Assembly (NCBI GenBank): GCA_022376515.1
Contig: WTXI01000006.1
Location: 1,116,001-1,180,000, forward strand
Direction of reading: 5' to 3'
Length of the DNA: 64,000 nucleotides
Source: Lactifluus volemus
Lineage: Eukaryota; Basidiomycota; Agaricomycetes; Russulales; Russulaceae
Position 1 is the stretch's first letter. Each line of letters begins with the position of its first letter. This document shows, in pieces, positions 46,744 through 59,199 of this stretch. Below the pieces are notes generated by a model. That model was given only the letters and a program-made list of their open reading frames with translations, was not told where the DNA came from and searched no databases. The position numbers and the translations under genes are program-made.

Positions 46744-46911
46744 CGAGGTTGAGCGAGGATGGCGAATATTTGGGATGAGTTGAACGGGGCTTTTGTTTCG
46801 AATTTCCGATTTATAATAACTCAGAGTGAGACGGTCACTCACGACCACATCCCTCACCACTCCCCTTTCCACAACAGCTCTGTATTCGTTCAAACTTGGG
46901 TCTGGGATTAT
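46744..46911. promoter_or_regulatory. Divergent promoter between NCBP3-like gene and THO2
   Basis: 168 bases separate the two start codons, so core promoters must overlap or be shared. No specific site identified. Confidence 0.55.
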
Positions 46912-49900
46912 ATGGACGTCATCCAAAAAACTCGGGCCTTCCTCTCCAACTGGTCAAAGTCTGGAGAGGCGGATTGGTACGTCCAAACAACCAACCTGGT
47001 CATCGTCTCGGACGACCGCCTTTCTATTCTCTCCCACCCAATAAACTCACACTCTTGTATCGTTTATTTTACAGCCGAAAATACCTGACACAGCTACACT
47101 CCACACCGGTCGACGCCAATGCCGTCGACGCGCTAGCCACGGCATACCACACCCTCCTTTCTGCCACGCTCTCCCTCTGGCCTCCCAAGCACCCTCTCAC
47201 ACCGACCGCATTTGCCTCATTCGTGAAGAGCATGCTGCTCAGCCTGCCATCGTCGTCCCAGGACGCGCCGTCGCCGGCCGCCACCACGCTCAGCGAGCTC
47301 CTCGTCGACAACATGTGGTCGATTGACTCGCAGCTGGACGACGTCATTGCGGACTCCAAAGCCACCCTTGCGGCGCATGTTGAAAAGGAGAAGGAGAAGG
47401 AGCAGGTTAATGGTCAGGCGGACGAGTCGGGTGCCGTGCTGAGCAGGGACGCGGCGACTAAGGACAAAGGGACGCTGCTCGAGCTCGTGAAGCTACTTCT
47501 GGTGCGTCCGTTTGTTTTTTTTCTTGCCTCTGGAGGACGAATCTCTTGACCATTTCATGTGTGTAGAAGGACGGTGTCGTAAATGCAAGCCTTTGCAGAG
47601 AACGGCTAGACATGTCACTTGTCGCAGGTGTGGGCCTCATCTTGGACAAGCCCTCTTTCGATAAAAAGGAAGTACGAGCGCGTACAGGCTTGTTGTACGT
47701 ATCATTAGTAACTTCCCTTCTCCCACTTCCCCGTACTGATGTTCGTTGTTTTGCAGCTACAAGCAGAACAAATTCAACCTCCTTCGCGAGCAGTCGGAGG
47801 GTTTTTCCAAGCTCATCACTGAGGTGACTAGCGCCCTACCTCCTCCACATTCTCCTGCCACTGCCCTTCCTTTGGATCCATGCTCCATCGCCCCAGAACG
47901 CGTACAGCCTGTTTGGGAACGAATTGTTAGTCTCATTGGATACTTTGACCTCGACCCAAACAGGGCCCTTGATGTCATCCTTGACCTCTTTTCCGCGTAT
48001 CTCACGACACACTGGAGCTTCTTTCTCGTTTTGTTCAGCCTGTCGCCTTGGAAAGGTCAGTGCGGAAATTTCGCATGGATCAACGAAGAGAGGGGCGAGT
48101 CGATGAAAGAGGACGATTGTATTTCAAAGTACAAAGGCAGGAGTTTGGACGAGGTTTTGAATATGGCTGAGAGCAAGGATTCGTCAAAGACTCTGCCCGC
48201 CCAGTCCACGCCTCGCGTTATGGCACAGGTACTCGGCTTCAAATTCCGTCACTATCAGGTTCGTCGCACCCAAATATCATGCAAGCAGTTGAATTCAAAG
48301 CCGGTCAGTCACCCGATGTCACAGAGATGACGCCTCGTCAATTGTACCTGTCTGCCGCCCTCCTCATTCGAGAGGACTTCATTACCCTCGATCACCTTTA
48401 TCCCCATCTTTCCCCTACGGACGACGACCTGAAGACCAAGGGGTATAAAGCATATATGGCTTCCATTGATGCCCGTATCGACAACGCCAAAGTCTCTCAG
48501 CTTGCTATGGCTGCACCTCTCGAGTCTTCATCTCAACCAAGCTCTTCCCGCATCGCACCCCCGCCACCAGAAGCAAAGAAGCCCTCGCCTGTTAATCCAA
48601 CATCCGAACCGAAAGAGCCACCCAATCAAAAGGTCGGCTTGCTTGTTGCGCTGCTCTCCGTTGGTGCACTCCGACCTGCTCTCGTGCTTCTTACCAAGTT
48701 CCCCTGGTTGGTCGATGCCCACCCAGAGATCGCAGATCTACTCATCCGCGTGATGAAGCACTCGCTAGCGACATTGTACGACCAGCATCTTGTCACGAAA
48801 CCGCGCAATCCATCGAATCTTCAACCTTGCGCACGCTGGGGTGCCACTGGCGTGGTTCCCGCACCTGCCCGCAAGTTTATGCTAACGCTTTGTGCCCCAA
48901 CACCACCAGGAACAAGTACTGCGGACTTTGTCTACTTCTTCCCGTTTTGGGCGGACCGAATACCCATATGTAGTACGCTGGAGGATTTAATAGACGTCAT
49001 CGAGCCGCTAATGGCGTTTGTGGGACTTCACATCTCCCGCGATCCCGTATTCTTGACGAAATTCGCGAGGTTGGGCCGGTTGCATATTACGTCGACAGTG
49101 CGTCGGCCATTTCTAGTCACGTTTTGGACAAGCCCCTGCTGACCGATTGCCAGCTTGAGATTGACCCGACGACGAAGAAACCTATTGGAACACCCAAGTC
49201 GGAGCACCCCATCTCCAAGTTCTGGCACAAGATTCTTCGCGTCTATTTCCTCCCGGCACTCCCCCTCATCCGTGGCAACGCGGTGTGCACCGTCGAGATT
49301 TGGAACGTGATCCGCCAGTTCGAGACTACCGTACGATGGAAGCTATACGGCGAGTGGAAGACGCGTACGTACAAGACACATCCAGAGCTGCGCGTGCGCG
49401 CTGTACAGGTGGACCGGGAGTCTAAGGGCGTCCTGCGGCGTCTGTCGCATAACACCATTGATACATTGAGTGGGACGGTCGCGAAGATCGCGCACAGCAA
49501 CCCATGTATCTTTTTCGCCAATGCTGTCAACCAAATTATGGCATACGACAATCTAGCGAGTGTTGTGATACAGGCACTGAGGTATGCGACAAATATGGGC
49601 TTCGATGTACTGGTGTACATCATCCTGGACGCGCTGGCAAATCCGCACAAGGAACGAGTCAAGGACGATGGTGTGAACACGTCGGACTGGTTACAGAGTG
49701 CGTTCATGGATGTCTTTTATGGTGTAGGCTGATGCGTTTGCTTTACAGGCCTCGCTTCCTTCACCGGGATGCTCTTCCGGCGCTACTCGGCGGACCTCTC
49801 ACCGCTTCTCAGATACATTGTGCATCAACTTTACGCGGGCCAGACTACGGAAATCGTCGTCCTGCGCGAGCTCATCTGGAAGATGGCCGGAATTGAGCCT

Positions 49901-52900
49901 CTGCCGACCCTCTCCGAGACCCAGATTGCTGCCATGGCTGGCGGCCCCACACTCCGTATTGAGGCAGTCGCCTCTTCGGCAAGGGGTGCACGGCTCGATC
50001 CTGGCGATGCTGTCCTTAAGGGCCCACTGCGTCTCGGAAAAGCGTTGCTAGACTCGCAACTTGCGCTCCCGTTACTCGTGCAGGTTGCGCAGCAGAGACA
50101 ATCAGCCGTGTACAAGATCCCCGACGCGCATTTAAAGTCGCTTGCTAGCTTATATGATACCGTAAGCCTTTTCTCGCTATGTGCCACTTTTTTGAGATGA
50201 TCCGGTATTGAGACACTATTTGGTTGGACAGACTCATGGCGTTTTGCTTCAATATCTGGAGCTGCTGACCTCGCCGGCTGTCATTCAGTCGGAAGACTAT
50301 GCGCAGAAAGTGGTGCCGACCCTCGCCGATCTGGGCGAGAAGTACGGCATCTGCCTACCGATCTGCATGCAGATCATCCGTCCTATATTGCATTCGAGTC
50401 TATTAGCTACTGCGCTGGCTGCAGAGGAGCAGGAGCGCGTCGCCAACGAGGAGGCAGAAAAACGGCTCAAGGCAGCGCTTGCCGCGAAAAGAGACCCCAG
50501 CATCGCAAACTCACGTATCGCATCGCCTGCGGTTGGAGATTCCAGCTCGTCAGAGACGCCTGCGCCTGTAGAAACCAAGTCTGGCACTCAAGACGCCAAA
50601 GAAGATGTTGTAATGGAGAATGGTGATGGGCAGGCACAGACCATCTCGCCTGCACCTGAGGTCAGTGGATGCCATGCCATGTCATTATTTTACCTCATTG
50701 AGTTGCTTTCAGAGCCCATGGGTCCCGAGATCAAGGCATTGTTCGAGGACGTGAAGAAGATAGCTCCCAAGGCTGCGTACGATGTCATCGGGTCAGTCCC
50801 GCCGAAGCAACGCAAACCAGTCGCTCATGTGTATCTAGACCAGGATTCTACCTCACGTTCTGGCAGCTGTCGACATACGATCTCGCACCACCTGCCTCTC
50901 GGTACGAGGAGGAAGGAGCTGCCCTGCGTTCGCTCAGCCGCCAAGAAGATTCCAAGTACACCATGGCGGATCGTTCTTCCGACAGGACGAAGCGTCAAGG
51001 AGCGCAGGCCCACCGTGCCCGGAGGGATCGATACGCCCAGTCTGCGCAGACGCTTGCGCAGGAACTCAAAACGCAGGCGGCGTCGCGGCGGTTCACGATC
51101 AAGCGGCTGGCAAGGAGAAGACACACTGGTTCTCGCACGGTCCGAAGGCGGCGCATTGGCGTCCGCCATCATTGAGCATTGTATACAGCCGCGCTGCTTG
51201 CTGTCGCCTATGGATGCGGACTACTGTGCTCAAGTCATCAAGGCGATTCACATCATGGGCACCCCCGGATTTAGCACGTTGATGGTCTATGACAGGGTAA
51301 GTCAGACTGACTACTACGCTTTATTTTGCGATCCGTCTACATGTATTTTCTGTTGTCAGCTCCTTGGGGATCACATCAAAGTTGTCGTTTTCTCTGCAGC
51401 GAGTATGAAGCCAAGAACTATGGTCCGTCAAGTCTTTGCCTGCCGAACTATATTCTAAGCTTTACCTCTCGCCTTTGTGTAGGACGGTTCTTACTTGGGA
51501 TACTGACTGATTTGTACAAATGGTTCTCGGACGAGGCCTCGTACGAACAGGACAACCGGACCAAGATTGGGGGGAAGATCCACACCTACCCGGTTTCCAG
51601 CAGTCCTGGTCACCAAAGTTCCCTGTAGAAAAGGCGTCCCTTTTGACATGGCAGAATTTCCAGCAAGTCCTGAGAAAATGGCATCGAAAGCTGTTCAAAG
51701 TGGGTGATCTCGCGATTATTTACCGACTTGACCGATTCGATTATCAATAGTCACTGGCCGATTGCATCAAGACGAACGAGTTTATGCATGTCTACAATGC
51801 TATCATCGTCCTCAAGGAGATCCTGCCTGTCTTCCCACTGTCGGCCGTCATTGATCTGACTGGCCCGCCGTTGAATCAAGTCATCGAAACATTCATTGAG
51901 AAGGAAGACCGTGGTGATTTGAAAATTCTGGCTAGGGCGTACGTAGCTTATCAATTTCTAATTCAGTTCCTGAATTTGACTAGGGCGATCAGGTACCATG
52001 CTAGTCTTAAGAAGCGAGAACATCTTTGGGCCCCTACGAATGGACTGTCCAAGGTGAGAATCCCCCGAACGTCGGAGCGAGATCCATCCTGACCTTGAAC
52101 CACGCAGAAGACCGCTGCTCCTTCCCCTCGACCTTCCACACCCAACCCTCCGCAGCCTGTCGGTGACAAAAAGAAGGTCGTCGAGGCTGCACCTCCTTCT
52201 GAGAGATCCACACCGTCGGCGTCTAGGGCCCAGCCCCAACCACCGAATGGCACAGAGAAACCAAGTGCAACGTCCTCAGCAAAACCTGCCGCTGAAAGGT
52301 TCGCAGTCAGACTGCGGGCACCTATTTCTTCCCTTCTGATGATCTTCACAGCATCCCTCGTCCAGAGGTCGTGAGGCGGGTACGCACGGAGCCAAGGGGA
52401 GACACACCAGGACGATCGACCGTTAACGGGAACGGTGTTGACTCCTCAAAGTCGCAATTTATGGATGTCGACAAGCCAGCAGCCCCGAATAAGCAAGAAG
52501 AGGTTGACAGTGGCCGTCCCTCACCGACTCCCGGGCTCCGTGCCGACGTTCCCGCCAACACTCTGCACAAGAAGTTTTACTCCAGAGCAGAGACAGCCCA
52601 CCTACGCCTCTCCTAAACACACTCTCTACAAACCTTCCTCCAGCGAAGCAGCCTCCACACTCGCCGCGCACTGGCCATCGACTTGTGGAGGAACGATCCT
52701 CGCGGTCCGACGCTGCGCCAATGCCCCCGCCGATTGCACCTAGCCAGACTGCTTCTGCACAAGAACTACGCGAGACGGCAAGGCAGTCCATACGCCGTAA
52801 CGAAGAGCAGTCAGATACAAGAGCCATGCCTATCGAGGCTCGTGGTGAAGTGCGACATAATTCACCTAGCTCACGGAGACGATCGCAGTCCCCACCAACG

Positions 52901-54450
52901 CGACCAGGTACTCGGAACCCGAGCACGGAAAGCCGGACGAGTGGCGAACGACTCGCGGATCGTGGTGACGTGGACCGGGTTGAGGATCGACGCCTCGAAC
53001 GCGAAAACAGTCGACAAGAAGCGTACGCTACTGAACGACGCGAACACCGCCGTGAGCGTTCAGAGCGAGAACGCGAACGCGAGCGTGGTAGAGACCGGCA
53101 TGGAGACCGAGAACGGGATAGGGATCACCGCGAGCGCGAACGAGACCCTGAGCGGGATAGAGACAGCAGACGCGAGCGTGAACGGGACCGCGATAGGGAG
53201 AGGGACCGTGACCGTGACCGCGAACGGGGTGATCGGCACCGACGAGACGAAAAGGATCGGGATCGGGAGAGCAGGAAAGATCGCGATGTCAGCGGCCGAA
53301 CGGTGCTGCCCGCTGAAGATCGCAACCAATCCGCTCGTCTGGGACATCGCTCCGCCCCGTCTACAGAGGAAACGCTTGGGAAGCGAAGAAGACCAAACGA
53401 TGATGACGTATGTGTTCCCCTCTTCACGGAGCCAATTGCCAAATTTACCTATATCGTGCTCTTATTACAGTCCGACCGTGCCTCGAAGCGCAGCTCTCGT
53501 GAGAAGGGTCGCGAAGATCGCAGCCGGCGGACTTCCGACAAGGACAAAGATCATGAACGTACGCGGGAGTCGGATCGGCGACGGCGAGATCGCGAGGAAG
53601 ACAACGAGGGACGTCAGGCACCCCCAGAAAAGGTGCGAGCCAGCTCTGTAAACCCCCCCTACTTTAGCGTAGTGCGCCATGCCCCCAAACTGACATGTCT
53701 CATTTTCCAAGCCTTCCGACAAACGCGTGTCTGACGATGGTCCTCAGACACCCATCCCTCTACCACCGACGACGCCATCGGCACCACGGGCTATGGCGAC
53801 CAACGAACCGATGAGGAATGGAAAGCCAGACACCGGAGTACGTGAGCGTGAACGTGAGCGCGAACGTGAGAGGGAGTGGGTACCGCGCGAGAGTGCACAG
53901 CAGCAACAGCAACAGCAACAGCAACAACAGCAGCAGCAGCGTCATCATCGGGAGCGCGAGCCCGCGACACTGCACCCTCGGGATATGCCGCCCAGTGGCC
54001 CAAATCCCGCCATAATGAATGCATCATCGCCACTTGCCGAGTCGGGCTCTGGGAGCTTTTTGTCGAGGATCGGCGGACCATACCGCTCACCTCCGACGGC
54101 CTCTAGTTCGTTCCGTTCTGATATCGGAGAGCAACGCAGTTGGCCACCAGAAGACGAATGGGATGGAGCTCGTAAACGGTCCCTTTCTGGTACGCATCGC
54201 CCATTGTAAAAAAAAAAAAAACTAACTTGTTGTTCGGAACACGTAATGATCCATAACAGATCGAGAGAAGAACTCTATGGAAGATGTGTCTGCAGGCTTG
54301 GCCTCAGACTCGCAGCTGCCCAAGCGGCCACGTATTAACCGGAATCGGTATGTCGCAGCCCAACCAACTCATGGTCTGGCAAAAAAATTATTGCCGATCG
54401 ACCCGGGAGCGAACGACAAGCCGCGGCCGGGACGCAAGGACTATGATTAG
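46912..54450 (+). CDS. THO2: THO complex subunit 2
   Basis: Scaffold of the THO complex, which couples transcription to mRNA packaging and export. The start at 46912 gives 'MDVIQKTRAFLSNWSKSG'. An intron near 46979-47073 leads to 'RKYLTQLHSTPVDANAVDAL'. N-terminal and middle blocks include 'NKFNLLREQSEGFSKLI', 'HPISKFWHKILRVYFLPALP' and 'GNAVCTVEIWNVIRQFETTV'. 'LRRLSHNTIDTLSGTVAKIA' and 'MAYDNLASVVIQALRYATNM' are highly conserved. The Tho2 C-terminal domain has 'PGFYLTFWQLSTYDLAPP', 'CLLSPMDADYCAQVIKAIHI' and 'FEKEDRGDLKILARAYHAS'-like text near 51.9 kb. The tail (52.3-54.45 kb) is low-complexity: Arg/Glu/Asp repeats, a poly-Gln run (about 53898-53940) and a basic end 'QLPKRPRINRNRYVAAQP'. 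Frame losses near 51154 and 52599 fit single missing bases. Confidence 0.92.
53040..53290 (+). repeat. Arg/Glu/Asp-coding low-complexity tract in THO2
   Basis: Imperfect 6-base units of the GAGCGN / GACCGN kind encode alternating Arg with Glu or Asp. A separate CAG/CAA run at 53898-53940 encodes glutamines. Both are inside the THO2 tail and are likely variable in length between strains. Confidence 0.8.
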
Positions 54451-54689
54451 CATTAGCGTGCTGTATCGGCCCATTTGATTACCGTCACTCCGAATGTAGA
54501 AACAAGTACAGTACTTGATCTTCCTTTTGTCCCTGCCACCCTCTCGCCACCATTGAATTACACATTTTGCTTCCTGTATAGCATCTACTACCATGGATCA
54601 GTCCCAACCGTAATGAGAAATCTCCGCCGCGGAACACGTTGATATATACATGATGCGAGTTGAATCGCACCAAGACAATAAGCCGTCGG

Positions 54690-55898
54690 CTACCGTTTTA
54701 TGAGTGTGAGGAATTCCTCCCGGACTTTGTGGTGTGTGCGGAAGCAGCCAAGCATACATGAGGTTGTGGTGATCGAACCGGGCTTCTGAACGCCACGCAT
54801 GGTCATACATAAATGACTTTTTTTTTTTTTCACGAGGAGGCGATGAATGAAGGGGTTAGAGAGGGACGTAAGTGAGGGTAGCAGTGCGGGTGAGGGACGT
54901 ACGTAGCCTCCATGACGACTGCGACCCCGCGAGGTTTGATTGCTTCCTGTACGCAAAGGGCTATCTGTTTGGTAAGGCGCTCTTGGACCTGGAGACGTCG
55001 ACTGAATGTCTCGGCGATACGCGCGAGTTTTGAGATGCCCAAAACGAGATTGTTTGGGATGTATCCTATGGCAATCTGCGAGTTTGGAGCGGGGAGGGGG
55101 GGACGGGATGCTGTAAGTGGCCAAATCGTCGGGATCGGGGAACGTGATCACGCGGAGGACGAACCTTGCCTGTGAAAGGGACCAGATGATGTTCGCACAG
55201 GCTTGAAATGTCGATGTCGCGAACCAGGACCATCTCGTCATGGTCCTCTGCAAAAATGGCATCATTGATCACGTCTGCACGGGTAGAGATGGCCTTGTTA
55301 TGGGTCGAAACATAAAACGGGTGGTAGGGTAATGATCATACCTGCCAGACGCTCTTCGTACCCTCTCGTCATCCACATCAAGCTCTGGGCGTATCGTTCA
55401 GGTGTGCGAAGGAGGCCTTCTCGATCTGGATCCTCGCCGATGCATTCGAGTACGGTGCGGACGGCTGCAGCGAGTCTAGTTTGACTGGCAGCCTTCTCGG
55501 CAGGGGAAGCGTTGACACGAGAAAGGGTAGACTTTGCTTTTTAGGGTGTGAATTGGATAAATTGAGGATGATTGCACGGAAGAAATGGCAAAGGAGAGAA
55601 AGAGAAGAGAAGACTGACCAGGCCAGCCGAGACCGTTGACATCAGGGAGTGGACTATTCCGATCTGGGGGTGCGGTAGGGGTAGATACACCGGAAGGAGG
55701 ACGGAAGCCGTAACCATCATGAAGAGGAGTTTTGGAGAGGGATGACGGAGGGGGGTCTTGATGATGACGAAAATCATCTCGGTCTAGACGACGAAGAGAA
55801 TCTGCGAGTAAATCATCGAAATCGCCGTGTGATTTTTCTGATTCTGATACTCTTTCTGTTTCTTTTTCCGGTTCCGGGTATGAATTCATTGCTTGCAA
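54690..55898 (-). CDS. FOL2: GTP cyclohydrolase I
   Basis: First enzyme of folate and tetrahydrobiopterin synthesis, converting GTP to 7,8-dihydroneopterin triphosphate. The start lies at 55898 ('MQAM') or four codons on ('[20 protein letters not shown]'). About 100 disordered residues precede the enzyme core: '[20 protein letters not shown]', '[20 protein letters not shown]', '[20 protein letters not shown]' and 'PFTGK'. The last holds the zinc-binding Cys and His. After an intron come '[20 protein letters not shown]' and '[19 protein letters not shown]'. The final exon, reached from 'VVMEAT', gives '[20 protein letters not shown]' with the second zinc Cys, and ends '[10 protein letters not shown]' at 54690. 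All active-site blocks are intact. Confidence 0.94.
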
Positions 55899-56323
55899 GA
55901 GTGGGACAGAGGACAGGATTGCGGTGTATACGGGCGCGGGCGGGACCCTAACCGAAACCGGAGATTTGAAGGTAGCCAGATTTTGGTTACAGTAATGCCA
56001 TTTTTTTAAGCTTCTGTGATCGCTCTCCGACTGTCGAACCCCAATCGCAGTCTTTCTCCGACCGATCCTCCATGTTTGGCGTTTACATTTGAGGAAGTTT
56101 GATACCGAGGATGGAGAGTTGTCCCCCTTCTTTCATCATCACCTCCGCTCCCTTCTTTTTCTCTCTTTTCCCCCCTCTCATTCCCCCTTCCCCCCCTGAA
56201 CATGACCGACGGACACAGCCAATCACACCCACACCCTCTTATGTTTAAGTCTCCCCCTCCCGTCATACGGCATACCCTCTTTCCTCTCCCCTTCATCCCC
56301 TCTCGTCTCTCTCATCTTTTACC
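55899..56323. promoter_or_regulatory. Divergent promoter of FOL2 and the ABC gene
   Basis: 425 bases. The half next to the ABC gene (about 56121-56195) is almost pure C/T on the forward strand, a usual feature upstream of fungal start sites. Confidence 0.5.
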
Positions 56324-59042
56324 ATGCCCGACTCCTTCTCCGATCCTTTCCCTCTCTTGTTCTGCGACTCTCTTTGCTTCAAACCCTCTCATCCTTGTCT
56401 AGCCCACTTTGACTCAAAACCTGATCTAGAACAGGAAAATAAAGAATCGGATTCAAATCAAATTTTAGATCCGGACGGGCCCCCTCCAGAGCCTCTGCCC
56501 CGCTCGGTCTATCATGCCTGGCTTGCCTCGCGTGTCCCTACTCTCCAAAATGGCGGTTACATCACCGCCGGTGCTCAGCGTCCTTTGAATCGCGCCAATA
56601 TCCGCCTCGCTCAGAGGATTGCAGAGCTCTGTGTGCCCCAGATGCTCCAAATATTTTGGAGTCGTCACCCTTTTCGTGCTTTCGTCATGGTCGCACTCAG
56701 TTTCGTTAGAGGAACCTTTCCGGTCTTCAAAGGATATACCCATGCCCTCATCATTAATGAGGCAAGTACAAAAAAAGTCGTGACCCACTTCGTGCCATTT
56801 CTAATCGTCCCCATCTAGATCCAGAGTTTACTCTCCTCCGGTCACTATACATGGTCCCATTTAATTCGCCTTTTGGGGGCAGAATTCATCCGCCTTGCTG
56901 CAGAAAAATCGTTAGACTCATTCGCGTACGTTTTTAAATTGTGCTCTGCCACTCGATGACGTACTGAACGGTTTGAATGTACCAGCACTAACAATGAACA
57001 TTACTTACAAAATTCTGCGCGCTTCATGGTAGAATACCAACAAATGGAGCAGCGCGTCCGCCTTGATATCCCCACACTCTCAGATCCCACTGTTCGGGAT
57101 CTTCTCGCAGAGTCGGACTTGTTTGTGTCTTCGTTTCAGGGGCAGGCGGCTTTGGCCTCCTCTCTCCCTTTGATCTCATTCGTGTCTTCTCGCTTCTCTC
57201 CGAACTGGCTTCCCACATCTTTGTCCTTTCCACGATTTCTTACGGGCCATTATCAATCGTGGCCTTGGTTATCTCCTTCTTCTCTGCCGCATATCCTCTC
57301 ATCCAGAACTCCTTGCTCCCTCGAACCTATCGGTTTGATGCTCCCGTTTATAGTGAGGATGAGATCCGTCTCACCGAAAAGCAGGAACAAATGAGGCACC
57401 TCTCTTTAAGTGATACACACCGTCCAGAAGTCATGCTTTTCGGTCTCGGCCCGTGGATCCTCCAAACCTGGGCGGCTGCTCGGCAGGCAGTGCTTGGTCT
57501 TCATTCATCCCAGCAATCATTACAGTCAATTTCAAGCATTCTCTTTCATTTAAATGTGGCCGAAATTATCGCCGCACTCCAAAATGTAAGCTCCTTTGTG
57601 ATTTACTTTTTTTTGGGGCCGACATTTACGGCTCATATAATCATAAAGCTACCGTTTGTATTAATGCTTCAAACATCTACATCTCTCGGATCTCTCGCAT
57701 TGTATCGCAGTTCCGTTCAGTCTATCGTCTACACCATCAGCACTCTATTTATCACCCTCCAAATGGCCGTCCAGGGGGTATTTCTCATGGGCGCTTTTTG
57801 CGCTTCTATGGAGATTGAACCTTTCCTCCAACCGAAAAAGGAGTCTCAGATCAAGTACGAGTCCTGCTCAGGGGGAATGAAAATTGAAGCCCGGTACCTG
57901 GTTCTCTAACTTTGTCTCGGCCTTCAAAAAAAAATTAATCTTGGCGGTTCATAGGAATCTTTCTTATACTTATCCGGGCTGTTCGGAGCCTGCACTGCGT
58001 AACGTGAGCTTTACCCTAGAAGCGGGGGAAACTCTTGCCGTCGTTGGGTATAATGGCTCTGGTGAGTTCACGAGTCTCCCTCCCTTCTTCCCCCGCGGTT
58101 CAATTAGGAATTCTGACTTTCCCGCAAAAGGCAAGTCGACTCTAGGAAAGGTCCTCTCCCGCATAGTTGATTTTCATTCCGGCGAGCTGCTCATCAATGA
58201 CGTTGATGTGCGCCGCTTCGATCCGGCAGAATTGCACCGCGCAACGACTGCAGTTTTTCAAAGCTTCTGCAAATATAACGGCACCGTCGCTGAAAACGTC
58301 GGTGTAGGTTATATTGCCGATCTAGACCGTCCAGCTGCTCTGCGGAAGGCTGTACACCTTGCAGAAGGTGATCATATCGTACGTTCACTGCCGCACGGCA
58401 TCAACACGCGGTTGGATGCTTTCGGGCTCGATTCCATGTCGTACTCACCAGGAGGGATGGGTGCATGTGGCAACCGCGCGTCCTGGGCGTCCCACGGTCT
58501 ATCGGGGGGCGAGGTGCGTTCACTTTGCAATATAGCCTCTTTTCGAGTGTTGACATGGACCCTGCGACGCCACGTTTTCAGTGGCAACGTATTGCCCTCG
58601 CTCGTGCATTCATGCGGGCACACCAGCCAGAGGTTCATTTCCTTCTTTTTGATGAACCTGTACGTTTTTGCCGTTTGTTTTTTACTGCAAAAGTTTGAGC
58701 GATAATGACCGCAAACCGTAGACCTCTGCGCTCGATGCACACGCCCAGAATAAAATATTCCAGACTATCGATTCCATTGCGCGGGGCCCCGGCGCAGATG
58801 GAGGCGGGCCAAAGTGAAAACGGTACTGTTCATCACACATCGACTCTCGGTCGCACGCCGCGCGGAAAAATTGCTATGATGGAACACGGTGTGCGTCGAA
58901 TGATTTTCATCTCAAGCCATGCGGTCCCCATGCTGACGTTTCGTTTTCGGCACTCGTACAGTCCATTACCGAGTTCGGCACCCACGATGAGCTCCTAAAA
59001 CGTGGTGGTTCCTATGCTGCCCTATACCATGCGTCCGTGTGA
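56324..59042 (+). CDS. ABC protein with single nucleotide-binding domain
   Basis: Fungal half-size ABC protein. The start at 56324 gives 'MPDSFSDPFPLLFC'. Membrane-type segments are spread over several exons ('PFRAFVMVALSFVRGTFPVF', 'LSIVALVISFFSAAYPL', 'QSIVYTISTLFITLQMAVQG'). The nucleotide-binding domain begins 'NLSYTYPGCSEPALRNVSFT'. The Walker A motif 'GYNGSGKSTLGKV' is completed across an intron (about 58062-58131). The Q-loop region is 'TTAVFQSFCKYNGTVAENVG'. The signature 'LSGGE' is followed, after an intron, by 'WQRIALARAFMRA'. Walker B is 'HFLLFDEP', and an H-loop 'FITHRLS' lies in a frame near 58830. It ends 'GGSYAALYHASV' with the stop at 59040-59042. A frame change near 57141 in a G-run fits one missing base. 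Transport substrate unknown. Confidence 0.82.
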
Positions 59043-59199
59043 TCACGGTATTACATTGTTCCCACCACTTCTTCTCTTATAGGGATGATTTATCATAGAC
59101 ATTTCAACTCCCCTCGTTATATGTTGTATCAATACAAACCTTCTATTACATTCTGTAAAGATAGAGCATTTGCGTAAATAGTCCCCATTACAGCATCGC

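Noticed and set aside
53060..53442. Two long reverse open frames rich in Ser/Arg or Pro/Val
   Set aside because: Shadows of the Arg/Glu/Asp repeat tract of THO2.
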